Below are positions 19,301 through 27,500 of a stretch of DNA of 64,000 bases, piece by piece. Position numbers and translations under genes: made by a program. The stretch comes from a bacterium (GTDB lineage: Bacteria; Zhuqueibacterota; QNDG01; JAFGCO01), in the NCBI GenBank assembly GCA_016930535.1, contig JAFGGN010000055.1, positions 1-64,000 of the forward strand, in the 5' to 3' direction. A model generated the notes under the pieces. It had not been told where the DNA came from and did no database searches. It saw nothing but the letters and a program-made list of their open reading frames with translations. How positions within the stretch are numbered: position 1 is the first letter of the stretch; every line of letters begins with the position of its first letter.

Positions 19301-19442
19301 GATGGTCAATTTTTACAGGCATATTCTCGAAAATGAGGATTATGCGGCTTCACTCCGAATGGCCAAACTGGCCATGATCGAAAATCCGGCCACGGCTTTT
19401 CCGAAATCCTGGGGGGCATTTGTCCTGATAGGGGGGAATTAG
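16308..19442 (+). CDS. Exported TPR-CHAT protease
   Basis: A 1044-residue protein. The ATG at 16308 begins a hydrophobic signal (FYLTLIILIYVNCPLGAG), so the protein is probably exported. About ten kinesin-light-chain-like TPR units cover residues 35-460 (KSLEISQQLFKEEHSAVA, NIGSVYLNQGDPEKALKHY), then a helical linker and a C-terminal CHAT caspase-like domain (about 690-1040). The dyad is visible as His906 (HIASHG) and Cys955 (LSSCESG), followed by the usual AGARNLVVSLW. CHAT domains cleave proteins after TPR-mediated recognition. It is convergent with, and 16 bases from, an anti-sigma/ECF-sigma operon, which suggests that the anti-sigma factor may be its substrate. No gRAMP or CRISPR genes are present, so it is not a Craspase partner. 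Confidence 0.88.
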   Translation: MKFSFYLTLIILIYVNCPLGAGTSQGTVPVLTDTARAGQLMIWGEILQKQSQFDSAMTCFNQACEIYSYESKQNDNADLWEKYIRCIANTGLTCINQIRFEPAAEKLELALKLGREKLGENHVVLAFVYKNLATLHYRQGDLQKTLEYDLKSLNINVKNLGLLNPEVGKNFYNVGLTYQDIGDYDAALKCYTKSLEISQQLFKEEHSAVALAYGGIGQICRFKGHYDDALEALNKALDIRLKVFGETNPWVAENYDIIGIVYQNMWDLDKATEYMKKSVSIYSQCFGEHHPSVAYGYNNIGVCYQKKGDNASALKYFSMALEGKIHALGPNHPSVASTNANIGSVYLNQGDPEKALKHYNRSLAIWIDSKGKNHPSVAIEYTNIGQSYFQMTKYRQALEYFNKALALQVQITGNQHPRVAEICTDIGRVYLDKSEVRTALEFFQKAISAVVPGFEPPDIYTNPVLGSALSDQDLLNALHYKAVSFSMLEPRTLENLSASLQTFQLASDLIDNIRCGFKAEGSRLFLGEAVTEIYDRAIQTAIELRRITRNPMYQQIAFEFAEKSRIGSLAFALQESRARKFAGIPDRLLREEGSLRADLAYYNTMLQQELRKEAEGDSVKIESCENQLFDLNTRYQHLLTRLEAEYPDYYQLKYQTGTIPASGLMHLLDEETALLEYFTVDKSFVIFLVTHDRIDIFQRSLESPLYDPVLAFCRSIQKVDQAEFLRLNALLYDILIQPVRQEIMDKKKLVLVPQDILSKIPFEALAANASNAGSDGPDYLIKHFEISYHLSASLYAQNLRKSEAGPFRNVFAGFAPVFSHDTDNGGIAGSNVASHDLAVSDKDERAADPGSRIFTDLEHSEREIRDILGLFREKKMPAAGFFGRDASEQNLKMHGGSCRYLHIASHGIVNETYPQLSGILFSQLPDNDKTDDGILYAGEVYNLQLDADLVVLSSCESGIGKLVKGEGLIALSRGFLYAGARNLVVSLWKVSDKHTSGLMVNFYRHILENEDYAASLRMAKLAMIENPATAFPKSWGAFVLIGGN

Positions 19443-19458
19443 AAGATCCTGATTAATT

Positions 19459-20130
19459 TTATCTGTTCTGCTCCGCACTGAACTTTCCCACATGCATCAG
19501 TTCATCTGCAGTTTCCAGTTTCCAGTAGTAGAGGCCGGGCGTCAGTTTCTGTTTAAAACGGTACCGGTTGAGGTCGGTCGTGAAGCGGAACAGCTCTTCT
19601 CCGGTGTTGTCAAGGATGACCAGATCAACGGATTCGTCGCCCAGGCCCTGCCATTCGAACAGCATATCTCCCCGGAATATTTCTCCGGAGAGCGGGGACA
19701 GGATGGTGAAGGAACCGGAACGGGTGACATCCGTACACATCTCTTCCAGGTAGGGATGCGGGGTGAAACGGCCGGCAATCCGGACCGGGGATTCGCCGGC
19801 CGGGCGGAGGATCAACACCAACAAGATCATCGCGGCTCCGGCAGCTACGGTAACCCATCGAAATCCCGGATCACTGAAAAGCCGGTTCCAGCGGGATAGG
19901 GTTTTTCGGGCCTGCCGGCCGGCAGCCTTTTTCTTTTCCGGAACATCCTCATAAAGAACGGGACCGTTTTCACGGATCACGGCGATGATTTCTTCCCTCA
20001 GTCTCAATGCGCGAAAGCAGTCCGGGCATGAAAAGCAATGCTCGTCAAATGCTTCCATTTCCGCGGAGGGCAGAGTCCCGCCGACGTACTGTTCGATGAT
20101 TTCTTCTGTGTCCGGCTTGTCGCAGCTCAT
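19459..20130 (-). CDS. Membrane anti-sigma factor with zf-HC2 domain
   Basis: A 223-residue protein using the ATG at 20130; a TTG at 20166 would add 12 residues. The N-terminal cytoplasmic part has the zinc-binding anti-sigma signature HCFSCPDC (about residues 31-38) within a zf-HC2 helical domain that holds the sigma factor. One transmembrane helix (WVTVAAGAAMILLVLIL) lies near residue 100. The C-terminal 110 residues form an extracytoplasmic beta-rich domain (LSPLSGEIFRGDMLFEW, PGLYYWKLE). The gene directly follows the sigma gene, so the pair is an ECF sigma/anti-sigma unit. Release probably needs proteolysis; the adjacent exported CHAT protease is a candidate. Confidence 0.85.
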   Translation of the reverse strand: MSCDKPDTEEIIEQYVGGTLPSAEMEAFDEHCFSCPDCFRALRLREEIIAVIRENGPVLYEDVPEKKKAAGRQARKTLSRWNRLFSDPGFRWVTVAAGAAMILLVLILRPAGESPVRIAGRFTPHPYLEEMCTDVTRSGSFTILSPLSGEIFRGDMLFEWQGLGDESVDLVILDNTGEELFRFTTDLNRYRFKQKLTPGLYYWKLETADELMHVGKFSAEQNR

Positions 20131-20178
20131 TTTTCTTTTTCCCGATGTTATTCGACTGCTGTTCAATCCCGCCTGTCT

Positions 20179-20772
20179 TTAACCTAATATTAGAAGAATT
20201 GAACCGAATATTGAAGAATATTTTCTTTTTTCGCATTTTTGGCGAATCAGTTTCAGCGCATAATGAATGCGTTCACTGACGCGTCTGGGCGGAAGGCCGG
20301 TTCTCTTGCTGATTTCTTCGATACTCATTTCCTTGTAAAATCTCAGAACCAGCACTTCCTTGTATTTCTGTTTCAGCTCTCCCAGCAGGTTCAGCAACAG
20401 GGCACGGATTTCTTTCTGCTCCAGATCGAACGTCTCGTCCAGCCGGACAATGGTTTCAGGCAGATGCTCCGATGTGCGAGGCCGTTTTTTCTGGGATTTA
20501 TAATAATCACGGATTTTATTGACCGTGATGCCGTATACGTAGGAACCCAGCGAGGTGCCGCGTCGTATATTGAATTTTCCGTCCCGAAGGCTGATTAAAA
20601 GCGCCATTTGCGCTTCCGCAGCGACGTCGTACCGGTCCGCATTTCCCGGTCCCAGGTGAAACGACACTTTTCGCCGTATCAGTGTGCCGTACCGCGTCAG
20701 CAGTTCGGATTCAGCGTTCGTGTCGCCGGCCTGAATGCTTTTCAGAATTTCAAGATCACTGGATTCGGACAT
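20179..20772 (-). CDS. ECF-type sigma-70 family factor
   Basis: A 197-residue sigma factor with region 2 (about residues 20-90, SLGSYVYGITVNKIRDYY) and region 4 (about 125-180, LRFYKEMSIEEISKRTGL, RVSERIHYALKLIR) and no region 1 or 3. No Shine-Dalgarno sequence precedes the ATG; a TATAAA-like box (20781-20786, minus strand) only about 8 bases upstream suggests that the transcript may be leaderless. It is cotranscribed with the anti-sigma factor. The regulon is unknown; neighbouring secreted proteins are possible targets. Confidence 0.88.
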   Translation of the reverse strand: MSESSDLEILKSIQAGDTNAESELLTRYGTLIRRKVSFHLGPGNADRYDVAAEAQMALLISLRDGKFNIRRGTSLGSYVYGITVNKIRDYYKSQKKRPRTSEHLPETIVRLDETFDLEQKEIRALLLNLLGELKQKYKEVLVLRFYKEMSIEEISKRTGLPPRRVSERIHYALKLIRQKCEKRKYSSIFGSILLILG

Positions 20773-21355
20773 AGACTAAGTTTATACAATAACGACGATT
20801 AAATCAACAAAAAAAAATATATGCAGCCGGTACGATATTTTGTATGCCTATACATTCAGCATGGGAATGCGGTTCCGGTTCTGACCATGACTGTCCCGGA
20901 TCAGTTGAACCACATTTGCATTTTGCGAGTGCCGGCTTTCATAATGTGATGGATCGCTGGTTGATCAATTTTATTATCTATTAATAATACTTGAATAATA
21001 TGATATAAATAACTAATAAACAATAAGATGAGATTTTAAGTAAAATATTGGTTTTTGTGGCATGCAACTTGCTTGAAACAGTTTTCTGACAGGTTCTTCG
21101 GTTTACATGAATGACGTTCCTGAATCCAAATCCCGGATACGACTGTGCCGCTGATCAATGACTCTCATCCCTGCCTGAACATCTGCCTGTTTGAAATATC
21201 CAATAAAAAGTATATTTACATTCTCTATTTCACCTTTAACATGGGGAGATCTTATGGACTGATCCCTGCATTCTGAAAAAATCGAACAAATGGCCATTAG
21301 TCCAGGGGGAAATACTTCAATGAATGGATGTCCGAAAAGCAAAGGAGAACATTGT
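20773..21355. other. Long AT-rich intergenic region
   Basis: This 583-bp divergent region between the sigma gene and the Calx-beta gene shows no convincing ORF. It contains a sigma-54 promoter at 21058-21073 and a leader of about 270 bases to the next gene. The leader has no riboswitch I recognise. Confidence 0.6.
21058..21073 (+). promoter_or_regulatory. Sigma-54 promoter
   Basis: TGGCATGCAACTTGCT matches the -24/-12 consensus TGGCACG-N4-TTGCW, with the required 10 bases between GG (21059-21060) and GC (21071-21072). It points to the Calx-beta protein gene at 21356. This would need RpoN and an enhancer-binding activator encoded elsewhere. Confidence 0.75.
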
Positions 21356-23566
21356 ATGTCCAGAGTGAAAATGATTGGTTTATTGATCATGACCGTAATC
21401 TGGTGCCAGGGATCGGCCTATGCGATATCATGGTCCAGACCCGATATTCAGTTTTCGGTTTCCGGATCGGAAAGTTTTGAAGAGGACAATGCAGTTCACA
21501 CATTTACGGTGACCAAAAGCGGTGACGCGTCCATGGCCGGAACCGTGGATTATACGTTCGGCGGCAATGCCGATTATGGATCGGATTATAACAATATCGG
21601 CGGCACGAGCGGTGCCACAGCACTAAGCGGAACCGTCAGTTTTGCTTCAGGTGAGACGGAAAAAACCATCACCATCACTTGTATCGACGATGTGCTCGAT
21701 GAAATCAATCTGGAAATGATCTCAGTCAACCTGTCGAATCCGACGGCTTCCGGCGGTTCGGCCGGCCTGAAGCTGCTGGGTATTACGGCCCTGAAAAATA
21801 TCACGGACAACGATCCACAGCCGCAGGTGACGCTGAGCGTGCAAGGCAGTCCGATTGCCGAAAACGGCGGTGTTGCGACCGTGACAGCAACGCTTTCGAC
21901 GGTTTCCGGAAGGAACGTAGTTCTCACCATGAGTTTTTTCGGCACGGCCACAGCGGCCGATTACGATGTTTCGTCTGTCATGATCATGATTCCTCCGGGC
22001 GATACACAGGGGAGCATCACGATCACGGGGAAAGATGATGCGGACGACGATGATGACGAGACCATCATCGTGGGTATTTTTCTCTCAATCGGTGCGGATG
22101 AGGTAGGTCAGCAGCTTGTACAGATCAACTTCCAGAATGAAAAACCGACATTGACTAAAATTCCCGATTTGTACATTCTCGAGGACCAGCATTCGGACAA
22201 GGTGCCGTTCCAGGTCGATGATGAGGATGATCCTGCAGGCTCGCTGCGTGTATTCGGCTGGGCCGAAAACCAGACCCTCGTGCCGGACGGCAGTTTCATA
22301 TTTTACGGAGACGGAAACGACCGGGCATTCCGCGTGACGCCTGCTCCCGATCAAACCGGTGTGACAAAAGCCTGGATCAAGGTCTATGACGGAGTGAACT
22401 GGGCCCACCGCGAATTCATGATCACGGTGTCCGAAAAGAATGATCCTCCGGGACCGGGACAGGAACCGGAGCCTGTGGAGTTCAATGAAGACGAGACGGA
22501 TTCTCTGTTCCTGGCGCCCTATGTCCACGATCCGGACAATGATCCTTCTGATCTGCGGTGGACAGTGGATGTGGCCGCGGATGCGCTGCCTGAAGGTTCC
22601 GAACAGTCGAAGGGCAGTCATCTGCAGGGATTAATGGCCCTATACAAGAGTTATTTTGTCATTTTTGACGAGACGGTCCCTGTGAACGCGGTGCTGAAGG
22701 ATACCTCGCAGACCGATACCTGGGTCATCGTTCCACAGGAAGGTTCCCTGACCAGCATGACGGAATATGACACGCTTCGCATTCAGTATCTGGAACAGGT
22801 GAACGGACTGTACGTGAGTATTGTCCGCGCCACGACCGAAACGTTCTTCTACGGATCCCCCGATTTTTACGATACACAGATTCCGCTGCTGTTCACGGCC
22901 CGGGATCCGTGGCAGGCGTCCTATTCGTTCATCATGATCGTGACCATCAACCCGGTCAACGATGCGCCGGTATTCCTTGAGCCGCTTCCGGAAGTGCTGT
23001 TCGGAGCCGATGAAATCAAACAGGCGGAATGGGGACTTACGGAATATACAGAAGATATCGACAATGCCGTGTCCTCGTTGTCGTTTCAGGCATCGGGTTC
23101 CGAACATATCGCGGTCACACTGAAATCCGATACCCTGGTTCTGACAGCCGATCCGGGCTGGACCGGAACCGAACAGGTCGAAGTCATTGTCAGTGACGGT
23201 GATCTGGCGGATACGGCCTATTGCCAGGTGACAGTGACTGCCCAGGGCAGCAGTGACAGACAGGAAATGGCCACGGGTATTCATGCAAAATCGGGTATAC
23301 CGGATACTTATCATCTGTATGATGCGTATCCCAATCCCTTCAATCCGGTCACGACTATCGAATATGCACTGCCGAAATCCGCGCATGTCAGGCTTTCCGT
23401 GTACAACATGATGGGTCAGTGTGTTCAGGTTCTGGCCGATGAAATCCAGGAGCCGGGATTCCATGCACAGGTATGGAATGCACAAAATCTGTCAAGCGGG
23501 TTGTATCTTTTCAAAATGCAGACTCCGGATTATGTATCCATGAGGCGATGTATCCTGGTGAAGTAA
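21356..23566 (+). CDS. Secreted Calx-beta/cadherin-like protein with T9SS sorting domain
   Basis: A 736-residue protein. The ATG at 21356 follows AAAGGAG and starts a signal peptide ending GSAYA. Two Calx-beta-type calcium-binding domains follow (about residues 25-145 with DYTFGGNADYGSDY and SGETEKTITITCIDD; about 150-255 with FFGTATAADYDV and DDADDDDDETI). Cadherin-like or Ig-like domains with DPDNDPSDLRW and NDAPVFLEPLP come next. The last 80 residues are a T9SS sorting domain (DAYPNPFNPVTTIEYALP, LSVYNMMGQ, LSSGLYLFKM). It is probably a surface adhesin or matrix protein stabilised by calcium. It is driven by the sigma-54 promoter at 21058 and followed by a terminator at 23590. Confidence 0.87.
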   Translation: MSRVKMIGLLIMTVIWCQGSAYAISWSRPDIQFSVSGSESFEEDNAVHTFTVTKSGDASMAGTVDYTFGGNADYGSDYNNIGGTSGATALSGTVSFASGETEKTITITCIDDVLDEINLEMISVNLSNPTASGGSAGLKLLGITALKNITDNDPQPQVTLSVQGSPIAENGGVATVTATLSTVSGRNVVLTMSFFGTATAADYDVSSVMIMIPPGDTQGSITITGKDDADDDDDETIIVGIFLSIGADEVGQQLVQINFQNEKPTLTKIPDLYILEDQHSDKVPFQVDDEDDPAGSLRVFGWAENQTLVPDGSFIFYGDGNDRAFRVTPAPDQTGVTKAWIKVYDGVNWAHREFMITVSEKNDPPGPGQEPEPVEFNEDETDSLFLAPYVHDPDNDPSDLRWTVDVAADALPEGSEQSKGSHLQGLMALYKSYFVIFDETVPVNAVLKDTSQTDTWVIVPQEGSLTSMTEYDTLRIQYLEQVNGLYVSIVRATTETFFYGSPDFYDTQIPLLFTARDPWQASYSFIMIVTINPVNDAPVFLEPLPEVLFGADEIKQAEWGLTEYTEDIDNAVSSLSFQASGSEHIAVTLKSDTLVLTADPGWTGTEQVEVIVSDGDLADTAYCQVTVTAQGSSDRQEMATGIHAKSGIPDTYHLYDAYPNPFNPVTTIEYALPKSAHVRLSVYNMMGQCVQVLADEIQEPGFHAQVWNAQNLSSGLYLFKMQTPDYVSMRRCILVK

Positions 23567-23589
23567 CACATTTCTGAGCGATTTATTCG

Positions 23590-23630
23590 GGGATCCGGTA
23601 TAGTTGTCAATGCCGGATCCCTTGTTTATT
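23590..23630 (+). terminator. Rho-independent terminator
   Basis: GGGATCCGG (23590-23598) pairs with CCGGATCCC (23613-23621) and is followed by the T-rich TTGTTTATT. It ends the Calx-beta gene transcript. Confidence 0.8.
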
Positions 23631-23861
23631 CAGTCTGTTCCAGGGCTGGTTGCATAATCCACTTTTCAATCCACTCCCCAGAAAATCACATGATGGCCTC
23701 CTTTTTACGGTTCGGAAGATCGTATTGGATCATGGATATAATCGGATAAAATCAATTTTTTTCAATATTGTTCACGTTTGACAGAATAATATTATAGAGA
23801 TCATTTTTCCAAGCCTAAATTCCAGGTAAGCATATCATATCGGCCAAGCCGGGAGATTGTC

Positions 23862-24407
23862 ATAAAAACATGCACATATGTAATCAGGGTTGGATGTGTT
23901 ATTCTGGTATTACTCAATGGACAAATGTTCAGCCAGATGACGGTGAAAGACAGCGAAAGCAATGTGCTGATGCAGGTCAACGACGAGGGGGAAGCGGGAT
24001 CGATTACCATGTGGCCGGTTAAATCGATATCAGGTGTGACAGCAAGTAAACTCTATAATTATTCAGGCACACTTTACTGGGATGGCAGCGAGATCGCCAT
24101 GGCCGGCAGTGCAGGAGGCTGGACAGATTCAGGATCTGATGTCATTCTTACAACGATTACGGACAACGTAGGCATTGGAACCGGCACGCCGGAATTTAAG
24201 CTGAATCTGGATAACGACGGCGGTATTCTGGCAGCAGGAACGTTTGGTTCAGGAACAACGCTGAGCACTTCAGGTGCGGGTACGCGAATGATCTGGTATC
24301 CGCGCAAGAGCGCGATCCGTGCAGGATATGTGGACGATACACAATGGTATGATATCAATATTGTTTTTTACTTGACGTTATCAGGAGGAACCCATATTTT
24401 TCGATAG
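23862..24407 (+). pseudogene. Decayed paralogue of the S74-chaperone surface protein
   Basis: From residue MTVKDSESNVLMQVNDEG this frame closely parallels the start of the protein at 9988, through KLYNYSGTLYWDGS, GGWTDSGSDV and VGIGTGTPE. Upstream of the first usable ATG (23925) the frame continues with a good signal peptide (VGCVILVLLNGQMFSQ). Its expected start, aligned to GGGAGGTTATCATG of the intact copy, is GGGAGATTGTCATA here, so ATG has become ATA at 23862-23864. The frame stops after 160-180 residues, lacking the repeat body and S74 domain. It is probably a non-functional remnant; a short secreted product from 23925 cannot be excluded. Confidence 0.65.
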
Positions 24408-24533
24408 ACTTGCAGGAAATACTACGGGTTATTTTAAACGCAGCATATCTCCGCAAATCAGACCGGTTCAGCGATCGGCAGTCCCGGTCGGTTTGCTTTT
24501 GTCAGGGAATGTGAATAATGATCGGAGGCTTTC

Positions 24534-27500
24534 ATGCGACTGCATCCCAACCGTATTGTGAACCTTATTCTATGCTTTATAATCCCGATCCACATGTTTT
24601 CAATGCATCCTCAGCAACGACGCTTTTTAAATCGGTTATCGAATACATGGCAGCAGCGTTTTCAGGCGGAATATGAAACCGCGAGAATTCAGGCGGAACT
24701 GCACGGATATCCGATCCGGACCGTGACACCGGACGGCGTAGTGATTGAACTGCAGGGATTGGACCACGGCCGGCCCATGTACTATACCACGCACAATATG
24801 AAGGCCGCGGAGACCATTGCCACGGATAAAATTTGGAGCAACGGTTCATGGGGATATGATTTGACCGGCCGGTCGCAGACACCGGGCATGTGGGAGAGCG
24901 GCATTCCGCGGCTCGATCATTATGAATTCGGGGGCCGCATCGTGTCCGGGGATGCAACCGGTATTGTATCGGAACATGCGACCCATACGGCGGGAACCCT
25001 GATCGCAGCGGGTATTGACGTACAGGCCCGGGGCATGGCCTTCGAAGCGGAACTGACCTGTTATGACTGGGCGGATGATCTGGCGGAAATGGCCGCGGCT
25101 GCTGCGGACGGACTGACCCTTTCCAATCATTCATACGGACCCCATGCGGGCTGGCTGTACAATGCATTCGGCGACAACCGCTGGTGCTGGCACGGAGATC
25201 CGGCCATCAGTGAAACCGAGGACTATCAGTTCGGCTATTATCTGGAACGCGCCCGGTTGTGGGATGACCTGGCCGTACAGGCCCCGGAGTATCTGATGGT
25301 CGTTTCAGCGGGCAATGACCGTTCGGAACGCGGGCCCCTGCCCGATGTGGCACACTGGGTCTATCGGAATTCCGGATGGGAATTGGTGACTCAGGTCCGT
25401 GACCCGGACGGCGGCAATGACGGGTATGACAGCATCAACGGTTTTGCCGTGGCCAAAAATGTGCTGACAGTAGGCGCCGTACAGCCGTTTCAAAGCTGTT
25501 ATCAGGATGCGTCGGATGTGCTCATGACGATTTTCAGCGGATGGGGTCCCACGGATGACGGACGCATCAAACCGGATATCACGGCTGACGGGCTCAGTAT
25601 TTATTCGACATCATCCGCCGCTCAAAATGCCTACGATGTGCGTAACGGCACTTCCTGTGCAGCGCCTTCTGTGACCGGATCCATCGCGCTTTTAAAGGAG
25701 CATTATAAGGCGCTCAATCCCGGGAGCCTCATGCTGTCTTCCACATTGAAAGCCCTGGTCATTCATACGGCCCGCGAGGCCGGTCCGGGACCCGGACCGG
25801 ATTATCAGTTCGGCTGGGGCGTGATGAATACGGCCGGGGCAGTCGACCTGATCAGTATGAATGCGGCTGCGGAAGTCTCGCCCTTCATACGGGAGCTGGT
25901 CCTGAGTAATGGCGGTTCATTGGAAATTGACGTCACTGTCAGCGGAGAGGAACCTTTCCGAGCCACAATGTGCTGGACGGACCCGGCAGGCCCGATGTTG
26001 CAGCCGGCACTGAATCAGGAACAGGCCATACTGGTCAATGATCTGGATATACGGGTGACCGGACCGGTCGGAGATGCGGGTGCAACCCAATTCGCTCCCT
26101 GGGTCCCGGATCCGGACAATCCATCAGCTGCTGTGCGAACCGGAGACAATGTCCGGGACAATACGGAACAGATCGTGATTGAAACGCCCGAGGCGGGTGT
26201 ATACCGAATTCGCATATCCCATAAAGGTAGTCTGGAATCCGGCACTCAGGCTCTGTCCCTGATTCTTTCCGGAACCATTCTGCCGGAGGTCGATGCGCCC
26301 CAGGCTGTCGTGTTGACGGCACCTGTTAACGGAGCGGTCATCGAATCCGGTGAAACAGATCTGGAATGGGCGGAAAATCCGGAAGCGGTTTCATATGAAC
26401 TTCAAATGGCGCAAGATCCCGCATTTTCACAGTACCATATTCATGAAACCGGAATTCATGGGAGCATGTTTCCTATGGAGGGCCTGACACAGGATCTGAA
26501 CCTGTACTGGCGGATTATTGCAATAAGTCCGGGCGGCCGGAGCGTCGTTTCGGAAACCCGGAATTTCTCGGTCGGACAGGGGGCCATGCCCATGGTCTGG
26601 GAGAAAATCACACCGCCCGAGCTGGACTATTTTGTGCGTGAAATATGTGTCAATAACAAGGGGTATATATTTGCAGTGATTGAACCTCCCGGAAACAATC
26701 CGGATTATCCGGATATTGTCGGCACTTACCGGTCTGTGGATCAGGGAATGACCTGGAAAAAAATGACGATCGATTTTCAGAGGATGGCTTTGGATTCCCG
26801 CGGGCATGTTCTGAGCATTGGCAGTTATATCTATGATTTGGGAATTGACGGTAATGTAAAAATGCCATTGTTCGAGCCGTTGACCATGATCGACAACAGT
26901 GAAGGCAGGGATATTCTGATTCATGATAACATGATTTATGCAATTTATTCGGGTGGTTATATAGTCAGATCCAGGGATAACGGCCTGACCTGGCATCAGT
27001 GGTCCAAAATACCGGATGTCGTGGAAGCCATACAGGATTTTTCCTGGGCGGGTGACCGGATGTGTGTGGCCACATGGGGCCAGGGTGTTTTCTGTACGGC
27101 CGATTCCGGAAAGACCTGGCAAAATATTTCATTTGATTCAGGCATCCGTTATGTGTATACGGTTGAAGGCAGCAGAGACGGCAAATATCTGCTGGGTACG
27201 CTGACAGGACTGTACACATCGCCCATGGATGTTCTGAACTGGCAGGAAGCACAAAACGGCACAATCGAACATGCCAAAATATCTTCCATTGTGGTTAAGG
27301 ACTGCGGTGTGATTTACGCGGGAAATTACGGGTGTCAGGGTGTCGGATACGGTGTTTTTGTTTCGGCCGATCACGGAGAGACCTGGATGTCCCTGAATCA
27401 GGGACTGAACCATCAGAGCACCTTCGTGCTTCGCGAATCACCGCAGGGAGATATTTATATAGGAATCGGTACCGGAGATCCTTCTGAAGGCGGTGCTGTG

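Noticed and set aside
16308..19442. Craspase (type III-E CRISPR) TPR-CHAT partner
   Set aside because: There is no gRAMP gene, no CRISPR array and no Csx30-like gene in the window, and the protein seems to have an export signal.
22640..23485. Minus-strand ORF of 281 codons
   Set aside because: It lies wholly inside the Calx-beta gene and has no recognisable domain or ribosome-binding site.
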